Source: Winogradskyella schleiferi (GTDB lineage Bacteria > Bacteroidota > Bacteroidia > Flavobacteriales > Flavobacteriaceae). Taken from it: DNA of 64,000 nt. A program made the translations under genes and the position numbers. This document shows, piece by piece, positions 31,056-40,943 of the stretch. The notes under the pieces were generated by a model. That model was not told where the DNA came from and ran no database searches. It saw only the letters and a program-made list of their open reading frames with translations. Where the stretch lies: assembly GCF_013394655.1 (NCBI RefSeq), contig NZ_CP053351.1, positions 4,496,974-4,560,973 of the forward strand, given 5' to 3'. Position 1 is the stretch's first letter, and each line of letters opens with the position of its first letter.

Positions 31056-33899
31056 ATGTTTAAATCAAAACTTTTATCACTCTTATTTTTTATAAGTTCA
31101 GTTGTTGCGTTTTCCCAACAACCTGCAACCTCAGCAGCAACGAATAAGCAGGCTTTGCAGCAGAAACAACAAATGACCGAAACGTCACTGGTCAAAAATG
31201 TACCTTTTGAGAGTATTGGGCCAACTGTTATGAGCGGTCGTGTAGTTGATGTGGATGTGAACCCGGAAACACCATCCGAATTTTATGTTGGATATGCGTC
31301 TGGAGGCGTATGGCATACCACCAATAACGGCACGACATTCACACCGATTTTAGATAATGCTCCAACTCAAAATGTTGGCGATATTGCTGTCGATTGGAAA
31401 AACAGAACCATTTGGGTTGGGACAGGCGAAAATAATAGCTCACGTTCCAGTTATGCAGGTATTGGCATTTTAAAATCCAATGATAACGGTAAAACTTGGG
31501 AGCATGTTGGTTTGCCAGACTCGCATCATATTGGTCGTATTCTTATCAATCCTAAAAATCCAGAAGAAGTGATTGTTGGAGTGACAGGTCACCTGTATTC
31601 ACCTAATGAAGAACGCGGCATTTACAAAACCACAGATGGCGGAAACACATGGAACAGAACCTTATTTGTGGATAATAAAAGTGGCATCATTGACGTGCAA
31701 CATGCGCCAGATAATTTTAATGTGATGTTCGCTTCGTCTTGGACAAGAGATCGAAAAGCATGGAATTTTACAGGAAACGGAACTAATTCAGCCATTTACA
31801 AAAGTACCGATGGCGGAGAAACATGGAAAAAGGTAACCACTGAGAAGAGCGGTTTCCCAACAGGCGAAGGTGTTGGTAGAATAGGAATTGCAGTTTTTGA
31901 TGAAAACACCATTTATGCTTTGCACGATAGTCATTTCCATAGAAAAAAGGAGCCTAAAAAAGGAGAAACTTCAGGATTAACAAAAGACGATTTTAAAACA
32001 ATGAGCGTTGATGCCTTTATGAATCTCGAAGATAACGCACTCAACGATTATCTTAAAACTAACGGGTTTCAAGAAAAATACAGAGCCTCTAACGTAAAGC
32101 AATTGGTGAGTAGTGGATCTGTAAAACCTATTGATTTGGCACATTACTTAGAAGATGCCAATGCTATGTTGTTTGATACGCCTGTTATTGGTGCTGAGGT
32201 TTATATAAGTACAGATGGAGGAAAATCTTGGGACAAAACACATGAGGATTATATCGATGGTTTGTATTACAGTTATGGCTATTATTTTGGGGAAATTAGA
32301 GTAGATCCACAAGATAAAAATGGCATTTATATTATGGGAGTGCCCATTTTAAAATCGAAAGATGCTGGCAAAACATTTACTTCTATCAGTCGTGAAAATG
32401 TTCATGCCGATCATCAGGCGCTTTGGGTAAATCCTAAAAAGCAAGGTCATTTAATCGATGGCAATGATGGTGGACTCAACATGAGCTACGACGACGGCGA
32501 AAGTTGGATAAAGCTGAATTCGCCAGCCGTTGGCCAATTTTATGCCATCAACGTCGATAATGAAAAACCATATAATGTTTATGGCGGATTACAAGATAAT
32601 GGCGTTTGGGTTGGTGCTAACAATGCCAGGGAAGATAAATCTTGGCACCAAAGCGGACAATACCCATGGGAAGAGCTAATGGGAGGCGATGGTATGCAAA
32701 TTCAGATTGATAGTCGTGATGCGAATATCGTTTATACGGGATTTCAGTTTGGGAATTACTATAGAATCAATCGTGAAACCAACGAGCTAAAATACATTCA
32801 ACCCAAACATACCTTGGGAGAAACACCATACCGTTTTAACTGGCAAACACCTATTTTGTTGTCGCCACACAATCAGGATATTCTGTATTTGGGTGGGAAT
32901 AAGTTGATGCGTTCCATGAATAAAGGTGATGATTTTGAAGCCATAAGCGATGATTTAACCAATGGTGGAAAAAAAGGAAATGTCGCTTATGGCACCTTGA
33001 CTTCTATTAGCGAAAGCCCCTTTCAATTCGGATTGATTTACACAGGAAGCGATGATGGTGTAGTAAGTATGACTAAAGATGCAGGAGGAAGCTGGACCAC
33101 AATTTCGAATGCATTGCCAAAAGATTTATGGGTAAGTAGAGTGATTGCCTCGCAACATAAAAAAGAACGTGTTTACGTAACCTTGAATGGGTATCGTTGG
33201 GATGATTTTAAAGTCTATGTTTATAGGAGCGACGATTACGGACAAACGTGGAAAGACATTAGTGCCAACATTCCTACGTCGCCAGTTAATGTAATAAAGG
33301 AAGACACGTTTAATGAAAATGTATTGTATTTAGGAACTGATAATGGTGCGTATGTCTCTTTTAATAAGGGAAAATTGTGGCATATATTTTCAAAAGGACT
33401 TCCAAATGTGGCTGTTCATGATATCGTGATTCAACCCGAAGCTAAAGATTTAGTATTAGGAACGCACGGCCGAAGTATTTATAAGGCTAATATTGAAGCC
33501 CTTCAAATTATAAACGCTGATGAGACTACGAATGATATTACCTTCATGGATATCCAACCGATAACACATTCTGCTCAATGGGGAAGTTCTTGGAGTCCTT
33601 GGTTTGATGCTTTTGAACCAGAAACCACGATTAGATTTTTTAGTAAATCTTCGAGAAATAAAACCTTGAAAATACAGTCTCAAGAGGGCTCCGAATTAGT
33701 GAAGCTGTCTGTAGCGGTTGAGAAAGGATTTAATTACGTGGATTATAATTTAGAACTTGATGAAAAAGGAAAGAAGGCTTTAATGAAAGAAGATGCGAGT
33801 ATTCATTTTAAAGAAACAGGCAATAAGAAATATTATTTACCAAAAGGCGTTTATACGATACAAATAGACAATTCCAAAACGACTTTTGAAATTAAATAA
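31056..33899 (+). CDS. Secreted BNR/VPS10-type beta-propeller protein
   Basis: 947 residues with a signal peptide (MFKSKLLSLLFFISSVVAFSQQ). Many BNR/Asp-box motifs (S-x-D-x-G-x-T-W: SNDNGKTW, TTDGGNTW, STDGGETW, STDGGKSW, YDDGESW, SDDYGQTW) form one or two beta-propellers of the sortilin/VPS10 type. It ends in a small beta domain without an obvious T9SS sorting domain. The family is annotated as glycosyl hydrolase-like, but catalytic activity is not shown. The next gene, a lipoprotein, starts 8 bp downstream and is probably cotranscribed. Confidence 0.9.
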   Translation: MFKSKLLSLLFFISSVVAFSQQPATSAATNKQALQQKQQMTETSLVKNVPFESIGPTVMSGRVVDVDVNPETPSEFYVGYASGGVWHTTNNGTTFTPILDNAPTQNVGDIAVDWKNRTIWVGTGENNSSRSSYAGIGILKSNDNGKTWEHVGLPDSHHIGRILINPKNPEEVIVGVTGHLYSPNEERGIYKTTDGGNTWNRTLFVDNKSGIIDVQHAPDNFNVMFASSWTRDRKAWNFTGNGTNSAIYKSTDGGETWKKVTTEKSGFPTGEGVGRIGIAVFDENTIYALHDSHFHRKKEPKKGETSGLTKDDFKTMSVDAFMNLEDNALNDYLKTNGFQEKYRASNVKQLVSSGSVKPIDLAHYLEDANAMLFDTPVIGAEVYISTDGGKSWDKTHEDYIDGLYYSYGYYFGEIRVDPQDKNGIYIMGVPILKSKDAGKTFTSISRENVHADHQALWVNPKKQGHLIDGNDGGLNMSYDDGESWIKLNSPAVGQFYAINVDNEKPYNVYGGLQDNGVWVGANNAREDKSWHQSGQYPWEELMGGDGMQIQIDSRDANIVYTGFQFGNYYRINRETNELKYIQPKHTLGETPYRFNWQTPILLSPHNQDILYLGGNKLMRSMNKGDDFEAISDDLTNGGKKGNVAYGTLTSISESPFQFGLIYTGSDDGVVSMTKDAGGSWTTISNALPKDLWVSRVIASQHKKERVYVTLNGYRWDDFKVYVYRSDDYGQTWKDISANIPTSPVNVIKEDTFNENVLYLGTDNGAYVSFNKGKLWHIFSKGLPNVAVHDIVIQPEAKDLVLGTHGRSIYKANIEALQIINADETTNDITFMDIQPITHSAQWGSSWSPWFDAFEPETTIRFFSKSSRNKTLKIQSQEGSELVKLSVAVEKGFNYVDYNLELDEKGKKALMKEDASIHFKETGNKKYYLPKGVYTIQIDNSKTTFEIK

Positions 33900-33907
33900 C
33901 TAGTAAA

Positions 33908-34780
33908 ATGAAACATCTTAAATCAGTATTAGTATTAGCAATCTTTGGAATGGTGTTCTCTTGTGGAACCGATAATGACGATTCGCAACAACCCTCAGCA
34001 GCTAACCTTATTATAAAGTTAAACTTTGATGCCAACCAACAACGCTTAAACAATTTAGGCCAACCCGCTACAATTCCAGATGGGAATGCAGCACAAACGC
34101 CAACCATTCAAAAAATGAGTGCCAATTATATTGAGTTTGCACCTACTGCCACGACCCAATTGGGACAAGGCGAGGTGGTTTTTGTAGGAGAGGAAACCGA
34201 TGCAGGTGGCGCCATGGCCATTGATTTTCAACAGGCTATTTTTGCTGGTGATGATGAGGTGTTTTTAAGTATGCCTTTGAGTGAAGTTGCTTCAGGTTCT
34301 TACGAATGGGTTAGAGTATCTTTGGCCTATCAGGAAGGCGATATTCAGCTCTTAAATAACGGTTCTGAAATTACCGGAACTTTAGCAAGCTTTGTTGGTT
34401 ATAACAATTACATCACCACATTTGATTTAAACGGAAGTGCAATTGCAGTAAACGATGATGTTCTGCAAGGGTTTTGGGCTTTTGAAGCTTTGGGTTTCAC
34501 CACTCAAGGGCAAGCACCTCCAGGCGCAACAACTGTTCCCAACCCGTTGTTTGCAACTTCGCCAGTACCTCAAGGGTCTTGTATTGTTACTGGTGAATTT
34601 TCCAACCCATTTACTATTACAGGAAATGAAACTGAAGATGTGACTGTAACGCTTTCGTTTTCAGTTAATGATAGTTTTGAATGGACGGAAGTGAATGCAG
34701 ATGGGCAATACGAACCTTCTGCTGGTGAACAAGTGGTTGATATGGGATTAAGAGGATTGATTCCTAGTGTTTCTAATTAA
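33908..34780 (+). CDS. Lipoprotein of unknown function
   Basis: 290 residues. Lipoprotein signal MKHLKSVLVLAIFGMVFSC with Cys 19, followed by an acidic linker (GTDNDDSQQ). The body is beta-rich (LIIKLNFDANQQRLNNLGQ..., YEWVRVSLAYQEGDIQLL, DVTVTLSFSVNDSFEW). Family not recognised. It follows the BNR-repeat gene by 8 bp and may act with it at the outer membrane. Confidence 0.75.
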   Translation: MKHLKSVLVLAIFGMVFSCGTDNDDSQQPSAANLIIKLNFDANQQRLNNLGQPATIPDGNAAQTPTIQKMSANYIEFAPTATTQLGQGEVVFVGEETDAGGAMAIDFQQAIFAGDDEVFLSMPLSEVASGSYEWVRVSLAYQEGDIQLLNNGSEITGTLASFVGYNNYITTFDLNGSAIAVNDDVLQGFWAFEALGFTTQGQAPPGATTVPNPLFATSPVPQGSCIVTGEFSNPFTITGNETEDVTVTLSFSVNDSFEWTEVNADGQYEPSAGEQVVDMGLRGLIPSVSN

Positions 34781-34815
34781 ATTCATTCTAAATAAATCTT
34801 TATGACAATTGTCAG

Positions 34816-34846
34816 TTGGGATTACGCCAATTGCGCTGTATCTTTG
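34816..34846 (+). promoter_or_regulatory. Promoter of the sdhCAB operon (TTG-N20-TATCTTTG)
   Basis: TTG at 34816-34818 and -7 box TATCTTTG at 34839-34846, with a 20-nt spacer. It lies 26 nt before the sdhC ATG. One of the clearest Bacteroidota-type promoters in the window. Confidence 0.75.
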
Positions 34847-34872
34847 CGAGACTAAAATAAATTAGATTAACA

Positions 34873-35559
34873 ATGAGCGGAATTCTAAATTCTTCGATTG
34901 GAAGAAAGTTTGCCATGGCACTTTCGGCACTCTTCCTAATGATTTTTGTATTACAACATTTTGCAATCAACTTTCTTTCTGTAGTAAGTCCAGATACTTT
35001 TAATGAAGTATCCCACTTTATGGGAACTTTTTGGGTTATTCAATTTGTGATTCAACCCATTTTAATTTTTGGGGTGATATTTCATTTTGTCATGGGATTC
35101 GTATTAGAAATCAGAAATAACAAGGCCAGAAAAATTAGCTATTCTAAAAATAATCCATCAGACAATTCTACTTGGATGAGTAGAAACATGATTTGGAGTG
35201 GAGGATTTATTCTTATATTCCTAATCATTCACATGATTGATTTTTGGGCGCCCGAAATTAATATCAAATATTTCAAAGGCGATATGACTGGATTGATCGA
35301 TCCCGATAATGTAAATAGTGGCTTTCGGTTTTATGAGGAACTCGTTCATAAATTTGAACCTATATGGCGTGTAGCCCTTTATTGCCTTGGCTTTGTATTC
35401 CTGTCACTTCACTTACTACATGGTTTTGACTCTGCATTCCAATCGGTTGGAGCAAATAATAAATACACAAAAGGATTACAGGGATTCGGAAAATTCTATG
35501 CAATTGTAATTCCAATAGGATTCATATTTATTGCATTATTCCATCATTTTAATCACTAA
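34873..35559 (+). CDS. sdhC: Succinate dehydrogenase cytochrome b subunit
   Basis: 228 residues, a five-helix membrane subunit of the b558 family (single-polypeptide anchor used by Bacteroidota). Conserved His residues lie in helices (QHFAINFL, IFHFVMGF, LIIHMIDFW, LSLHLLHGFDSAF) and can ligate two hemes. It anchors SdhAB and passes electrons to menaquinone. First gene of sdhCAB, 15 bp before sdhA. Confidence 0.95.
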   Translation: MSGILNSSIGRKFAMALSALFLMIFVLQHFAINFLSVVSPDTFNEVSHFMGTFWVIQFVIQPILIFGVIFHFVMGFVLEIRNNKARKISYSKNNPSDNSTWMSRNMIWSGGFILIFLIIHMIDFWAPEINIKYFKGDMTGLIDPDNVNSGFRFYEELVHKFEPIWRVALYCLGFVFLSLHLLHGFDSAFQSVGANNKYTKGLQGFGKFYAIVIPIGFIFIALFHHFNH

Positions 35560-35574
35560 TAATACACATCTAAT

Positions 35575-37572
35575 ATGGCTTTAGATTCTAAAATACCAAA
35601 AGGACCACTTGAAGATAAGTGGACTAATCATAAAAACGAAATTAACCTCGTTAATCCTGCTAATAAGCGTCTTATTGATGTTATTGTTGTTGGTACGGGT
35701 TTGGCTGGTGGTTCTGCTGCCGCAACTTTAGCCGAACTTGGCTATAACGTAAAGGCGTTTTGTTTTCAAGATTCGCCAAGACGTGCCCATTCAATTGCGG
35801 CACAAGGTGGAATCAATGCAGCAAAAAATTACCAAGGTGATGGTGACTCAACTTACCGTTTATTCTATGATACTGTAAAAGGTGGTGATTACCGCTCGCG
35901 CGAAGCTAATGTGCATCGTTTGGCCGAGGTATCCACTAATATTATTGACCAATGTGTGGCTCAGGGTGTGCCCTTTGCTCGTGATTATGGTGGTTTATTA
36001 GATAATCGTTCCTTTGGTGGCGTCTTGGTATCACGTACATTTTATGCTAAAGGTCAAACAGGTCAACAATTATTATTAGGAGCCTATTCAGCCATGAATC
36101 GTCAAATTGGTCGTGGTAAAATCAAGATGTTTACACGTCACGAAATGTTAGACGTTGTCGTTGTTGACGGAAAAGCTAGAGGTATTATAGCACGTAATTT
36201 GGTGACAGGCGAAATTGAACGTCATTCAGCACATGCTGTTGTATTGGGAACAGGAGGCTACGGAAATGCATTTTACCTTTCTACTTATGCTATGGGTAGT
36301 AATGTAACAGCAGCGTGGAAAGCACATAAACGTGGTGCCTATTTTGCAAATCCATGTTATACGCAAATTCACCCAACATGTATTCCAGTTTCTGGAGATC
36401 ATCAATCAAAATTAACCTTAATGTCTGAGTCGTTGAGAAATGATGGACGTATTTGGGTACCAAAACATAAAAAAGATGTTGAAGCTATTCGTGATGGCAG
36501 TTTAAAACCAACAGATTTAGCTGAAGAAGATAGAGATTATTACTTAGAGCGTCGTTATCCTGCGTTTGGTAACTTGGTTCCACGAGATGTAGCCTCTAGA
36601 GCTGCAAAAGAACGTTGCGATGCTGGTTACGGAGTGAATAAAACCGGTGAAGCAGTGTATTTGGATTTCGCCTCAGCCTTTATGCGTTATGGAAAAGAAC
36701 AAGCTCACGTTAAAGGATTAGACGAAAATGATGAGGCGCTAGTTAAAAAATTAGGTCAGGAAATCGTAAAAAATAAATACGGAAACTTATTTCAGATGTA
36801 CGAGAAAATTGTAGATCAGAATCCGTACGAAACACCAATGATGATTTATCCAGCGGTTCATTACACAATGGGAGGTATTTGGGTCGATTATAATTTAATG
36901 ACAACGGTGCCTGGTTTATACTGTATTGGAGAAGCTAATTTCTCAGATCATGGAGCTAACCGATTAGGTGCTTCTGCATTAATGCAAGGACTTGCTGATG
37001 GTTATTTCGTATTGCCTTATACAATAGGTGATTATTTAGCCCATGATATTAGAACAGGTCCAATCCCTACAGAAACAAAGGAATTTGATGATGCTGAAAA
37101 AAGTGTGACTGAAACACTCGACAAGTTAATTAATAATAACGGCACACATTCTGTTGACCATTTCCATAAGCGTTTAGGAAAAATTATGTGGAATAAATGC
37201 GGAATGGCTAGAAACGCTAAAGATCTTAAGGAAGCTATTACTGAAATTGCAGAATTAAGAGCGGAATTTTGGAAAGGTGTTAAAATTCCAGGAAGGGCAG
37301 ACGAATATAATGAAGAATTGGCCAAAGCTGGTCGTGTTGCGGATTTCTTGGAGTTAGGAGAGCTATTCGCTAAAGATGCTTTAGTAAGAGAGGAATCAGC
37401 AGGAGGACATTTTAGAGAAGAATATCAAACCCCAGAAGGTGAAGCCATGCGTCGCAAAGAGTTTCAGTTTGTTTCGGCTTGGGAATATAAAGGAGAACCT
37501 AAAGATGCTGTGCTTCATAAAGAAGATTTAGTATACGAAAATATTGAAGTGAAAGAGAGAAGTTACAAATAA
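35575..37572 (+). CDS. sdhA: Succinate dehydrogenase/fumarate reductase flavoprotein subunit
   Basis: 665 residues. FAD-binding [18 protein letters not shown] near the N-terminus and the flavinylation region [18 protein letters not shown] (covalent FAD His). The substrate region includes HPTCIP and [20 protein letters not shown]. It oxidises succinate to fumarate in the TCA cycle. Middle gene of sdhCAB. Confidence 0.97.
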   Translation: MALDSKIPKGPLEDKWTNHKNEINLVNPANKRLIDVIVVGTGLAGGSAAATLAELGYNVKAFCFQDSPRRAHSIAAQGGINAAKNYQGDGDSTYRLFYDTVKGGDYRSREANVHRLAEVSTNIIDQCVAQGVPFARDYGGLLDNRSFGGVLVSRTFYAKGQTGQQLLLGAYSAMNRQIGRGKIKMFTRHEMLDVVVVDGKARGIIARNLVTGEIERHSAHAVVLGTGGYGNAFYLSTYAMGSNVTAAWKAHKRGAYFANPCYTQIHPTCIPVSGDHQSKLTLMSESLRNDGRIWVPKHKKDVEAIRDGSLKPTDLAEEDRDYYLERRYPAFGNLVPRDVASRAAKERCDAGYGVNKTGEAVYLDFASAFMRYGKEQAHVKGLDENDEALVKKLGQEIVKNKYGNLFQMYEKIVDQNPYETPMMIYPAVHYTMGGIWVDYNLMTTVPGLYCIGEANFSDHGANRLGASALMQGLADGYFVLPYTIGDYLAHDIRTGPIPTETKEFDDAEKSVTETLDKLINNNGTHSVDHFHKRLGKIMWNKCGMARNAKDLKEAITEIAELRAEFWKGVKIPGRADEYNEELAKAGRVADFLELGELFAKDALVREESAGGHFREEYQTPEGEAMRRKEFQFVSAWEYKGEPKDAVLHKEDLVYENIEVKERSYK

Positions 37573-37580
37573 AAAAAGCT

Positions 37581-38327
37581 ATGAATTTAACATTAAAAAT
37601 ATGGCGTCAAAAAGATGCCAATGATAAAGGAAAGATAGTCGATTATCCAATGAGCGATGTATCGCCAGATATGTCATTTCTAGAAATGCTTGATGTTTTA
37701 AATCAGGAGCTTATTGATAAAGGCGAGGAACCAGTTGCTTTTGATCATGATTGCCGAGAAGGAATTTGTGGATCATGTTCAATGTTTGTAAATGGGAGAG
37801 CGCATGGACCAGATACCATGGTTACTGTGTGCCAACTGCACATGAGAAGTTTCAAAGATGGTGATACAATCTACATAGAACCATGGAGAGCAACCGCATT
37901 TCCAGTTATTAAAGATTTAATCGTAGATAGAAGTTCCTTTGACCGTATTCAACATGCAGGAGGTTTTATTTCTGTAAATACTTCAGGAAACACACAAGAT
38001 GCAAATTCAATTCCGATTGAAAAGGAAAATGCAGATAAGTCTTTTGATGCAGCAACATGTATTGGTTGTGGTGCTTGTGTAGCAAGTTGTAAAAACTCTT
38101 CGGCAATGTTGTTTGTATCAGCTAAGGTGTCTCAGTTTGCATTATTACCACAAGGTCAAGTGGAAGCTACCGATCGTGTTTTAAATATGGTAAAGCAAAT
38201 GGATGAAGAAGGTTTTGGTAACTGTACAAATACTGGAGCTTGCGAAGTGGAATGCCCTAAAGGTATTTCTCTGGAGAATATTGCGCGTATGAATCGTGAA
38301 TATTTAGCTGCGACATTAAAAGGATAG
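37581..38327 (+). CDS. sdhB: Succinate dehydrogenase iron-sulfur subunit
   Basis: 248 residues. The [2Fe-2S] ligands lie in [15 protein letters not shown] plus a downstream Cys; [4Fe-4S] and [3Fe-4S] ligands lie in [11 protein letters not shown] and [14 protein letters not shown]. It connects SdhA to SdhC. These clusters make it a client of the SUF system earlier in the window. A hairpin terminator follows. Confidence 0.97.
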   Translation: MNLTLKIWRQKDANDKGKIVDYPMSDVSPDMSFLEMLDVLNQELIDKGEEPVAFDHDCREGICGSCSMFVNGRAHGPDTMVTVCQLHMRSFKDGDTIYIEPWRATAFPVIKDLIVDRSSFDRIQHAGGFISVNTSGNTQDANSIPIEKENADKSFDAATCIGCGACVASCKNSSAMLFVSAKVSQFALLPQGQVEATDRVLNMVKQMDEEGFGNCTNTGACEVECPKGISLENIARMNREYLAATLKG

Positions 38328-38328
38328 A

Positions 38329-38362
38329 CCCATCCCAACCCTTCCTTTAGGGAAGGACAAAA
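38329..38362. repeat. Extragenic hairpin repeat CCTTCC...GGAAGG
   Basis: A C-rich stretch (CCCATCCCAA) followed by the hairpin CCTTCC-tttag-GGAAGG directly after sdhB. It resembles the short G+C-rich extragenic repeats common in Flavobacteriaceae and precedes the true terminator. Confidence 0.45.
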
Positions 38363-38370
38363 AATAATAG

Positions 38371-38404
38371 AATCCCAAGGTAAAGTATTATCTTGGGATT
38401 TTTT
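38371..38404 (+). terminator. Rho-independent terminator of sdhCAB
   Basis: Arms AATCCCAAG / CTTGGGATT with a 12-nt loop, followed by a T run. It ends 12 bp before the MutS-like gene. Confidence 0.85.
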
Positions 38405-38415
38405 AATTCAGCATC

Positions 38416-40188
38416 ATGCAAAACCCAAATACTTTTTATAAAGAACAATTAGAGGTAAATCAAAAGGAATCTAAGCGTATATTCAAACAACTGAGTCTTT
38501 TCAGCGTACTTAGACTTTCCGTTTTTATACTTACAGGAATAGGCATTTATTTTACCTATAAAAACTGGCAAATTGCGGCAGGTATTGGTGTCGTTGGTAT
38601 GGCCATTTTCCTTTTTCTATTATCGCGATATACAGACTTAAAGTCGAAAAGAAACCTACACAAACGACTGATTGCTATTAACGAAAACGAATTAAACATA
38701 GCAAAAGGGAATTTTCATGAACGACCAGATGGCTCAGAATTCCAAAACCCAAAGCATTTTTTTAGTTTGGATATCGATTTATTTGGAAAAGGATCTTTCT
38801 TTCAATTTATCAATAGAACAGCAATAAAAGAAGGTACCGAAAAGTTAACCGAAAAATTGCTTTCGAATGATATTACAAATATTAAAGAGCGACAACAAGC
38901 GATACAGGAATTGGCTGCAATGCCCGAATGGCGACAAAACTATACCGCAGTGGCACAAGGTGTTGAAATAGAACATTCCGCAGCTTCAATTACTACATGG
39001 TTAAAAAATTACAAACCTTTTTTAGGAAAAGCACAGTATATTTTAACTATTGCGTTTAGTATAGCATCTTTAGTGATTCTTGGATTAGGAATTATGGAAA
39101 TTATTCCGATTTCCATGATTGGATATTGGTTATTGTTGGGACTCGGTATTACAGGCATATATTGGAAAAAAATTGATGTTCTCGCACAGCATACAGGAAG
39201 CGCAAAAGATACGTTTAAGCAATATGCATTACTTTTAGAGGTTATTGAAACGACAACGTTTCATTCTGAATTATTAAAGTCCAAGCAACAATTGATTCAA
39301 TCTGAAGACCAAAAAGCATCTGAAATATTTTCAAAATTTTCAAAAGCACTCGATGCTTTGGATAATAGAAATAATCTCATTTCATTGGTTCTAGGTAATG
39401 GCTACCTGCTTCTTGATATACGATACAGCTATGCTGTTGAAAAATGGATTTCTAAAAATGCCGATAAAGTGGCCGATTGGTTTGAGGTCGTAACCTTCTT
39501 TGATGCGTTTAATAGTTTTGGAAACTATGGCTTTAACCACCAAAGCTTTACATATCCAACTCTAACAGATGAACCAGTTACAATTTTGGCTAAAGGTTTA
39601 GGACATCCCTTATTACATCCTGAAAAACGAATAGATAGTGATTTAAAGCTGGAAGAAGAACAATTCTTTATTGTGACAGGCGCAAACATGGCTGGGAAAA
39701 GCACCTTTTTAAGAACGGTTGCACTTCATATTGTTATGGCCAATGTTGGATTGCCTGTGTGTGCAAAAGAGAGCAAGTATAAGCCCATTAAGTTAATTAC
39801 AAGCATGCGAACCACAGATTCGTTAACCGACGACAGCTCCTATTTCTTTAGTGAATTGACACGATTAAAATTTGTGGTGGATACCATTGAAAGCGACAAA
39901 AACTATTTCGTAATCCTCGATGAAATTTTAAAAGGGACTAACAGTACCGATAAAGCCATTGGCTCCAGAAAATTCGTAGAAAAGTTAGTGAAACAAAATG
40001 CCACAGGAATTATTGCTACGCACGATTTAAGCTTAACAGAAATAGAAACCGAATTAGGAGCAGTAAAAAACTATTATTTTGACGCAGAAATCATAAACGA
40101 TGAACTCTTTTTCGATTACAAATTAAAACAAGGCGTCTGCCAAAATATGAACGCTAGCTTTTTGTTGAAGAAGATGGAGATTGTGTAA
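38416..40188 (+). CDS. Membrane-anchored MutS-family ATPase
   Basis: 590 residues. The C-terminal MutS ATPase domain has Walker A TGANMAGKSTF (about 422), the SYFFSEL segment, Walker B FVILDEILKGTN and ATHDLSLTE. The N-terminal half lacks the mismatch-recognition domain of MutS1 and the Smr domain of MutS2. Instead it has two membrane hairpins (about 32-75 and 208-248). This is the Bacteroidota MutS-related membrane family. A role in DNA repair is not established; the membrane helices argue against classic mismatch repair. Confidence 0.88.
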   Translation: MQNPNTFYKEQLEVNQKESKRIFKQLSLFSVLRLSVFILTGIGIYFTYKNWQIAAGIGVVGMAIFLFLLSRYTDLKSKRNLHKRLIAINENELNIAKGNFHERPDGSEFQNPKHFFSLDIDLFGKGSFFQFINRTAIKEGTEKLTEKLLSNDITNIKERQQAIQELAAMPEWRQNYTAVAQGVEIEHSAASITTWLKNYKPFLGKAQYILTIAFSIASLVILGLGIMEIIPISMIGYWLLLGLGITGIYWKKIDVLAQHTGSAKDTFKQYALLLEVIETTTFHSELLKSKQQLIQSEDQKASEIFSKFSKALDALDNRNNLISLVLGNGYLLLDIRYSYAVEKWISKNADKVADWFEVVTFFDAFNSFGNYGFNHQSFTYPTLTDEPVTILAKGLGHPLLHPEKRIDSDLKLEEEQFFIVTGANMAGKSTFLRTVALHIVMANVGLPVCAKESKYKPIKLITSMRTTDSLTDDSSYFFSELTRLKFVVDTIESDKNYFVILDEILKGTNSTDKAIGSRKFVEKLVKQNATGIIATHDLSLTEIETELGAVKNYYFDAEIINDELFFDYKLKQGVCQNMNASFLLKKMEIV

Positions 40189-40191
40189 GGT

Positions 40192-40530
40192 TTATTCTTT
40201 GATTGTAATAGTTATGGGATGAACAGGTATATTATTTTTCACCTTAATGTTAAATATCGTTATTTTGTCACCAACTTTTGCATTAGAAATATAATCCGTT
40301 GCTTTGTCGTTAAGTAAATTTCCTTTTACAAATACTGTTTTTTGTTTTGGAACTTTAACTTTAAAACTAACAATAATTTTGTCCTTGAGGTTTTTGCAGT
40401 CTTTTTGAAATCCTTCTTTTAAAATGTCTTTTATAGACATATTTATATCACAACTTGTTTTCTTGAATTCATTTTGAGCTTTCACATTCAATGAAGACAA
40501 AACTAGAGTTAGTAATAATAGATATTTCAT
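40192..40530 (-). CDS. Secreted small protein resembling a GldM C-terminal domain
   Basis: 112 residues with a signal peptide (MKYLLLLTLVLSSLNVKAQ). The remaining 93 residues (VSFKVKVPKQKTVFVKGNLLNDKATDYISNAKVGDKITIFNIKV) look like one beta-sandwich domain of the periplasmic GldM (T9SS motor) protein. The similarity is judged by eye and is tentative. It converges on the MutS-like gene with a 3-bp gap. Confidence 0.6.
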   Translation of the reverse strand: MKYLLLLTLVLSSLNVKAQNEFKKTSCDINMSIKDILKEGFQKDCKNLKDKIIVSFKVKVPKQKTVFVKGNLLNDKATDYISNAKVGDKITIFNIKVKNNIPVHPITITIKE

Positions 40531-40558
40531 AATAACATATTTTGCTAAAGTCTAAAAT

Positions 40559-40591
40559 ACAAAAAAACCCTCTCTGTTTCCAGAAAGGGTT
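40559..40591 (-). terminator. Rho-independent terminator of rplU-rpmA
   Basis: Stem AACCCTCTCTG / CAGAAAGGGTT (one mismatch) with loop TTTC. On the minus strand it is followed by a T run (A run at 40559-40567). It lies just after rpmA. Confidence 0.85.
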
Positions 40592-40617
40592 CTTATAAAT
40601 TTTAAGAAAATAATTTC

Positions 40618-40878
40618 CTAAGCCTCAAAAGGCTCAATAGAAACGTAAGACTTGTTGTCTTTTTTCTTAGTAAATTTCACTAAACCATCAACTTTAGCGT
40701 GTAAAGTATGGTCTTTTCCTTGGTAAACGTTTTCACCTGGATGGTGCGTGTTACCACGTTGTCTTATGATAATGTTTCCAGCAATAGCAGCTTGTCCACC
40801 AAAAATCTTAACGCCTAAACGTTTCGATTCTGATTCTCTACCATTCTTCGAACTACCAACTCCTTTTTTATGAGCCAT
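40618..40878 (-). CDS. rpmA: 50S ribosomal protein L27
   Basis: 86 residues, full length: [50 protein letters not shown]-terminus of L27 reaches the peptidyl-transferase centre. Standard neighbour of rplU. Confidence 0.98.
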   Translation of the reverse strand: MAHKKGVGSSKNGRESESKRLGVKIFGGQAAIAGNIIIRQRGNTHHPGENVYQGKDHTLHAKVDGLVKFTKKKDNKSYVSIEPFEA

Positions 40879-40943
40879 GATCTTAAGGTTTTTTATCCTA
40901 ACGTAAGGTCAGGAACTAGTTTATAATTTAATGCAATTGAAAA

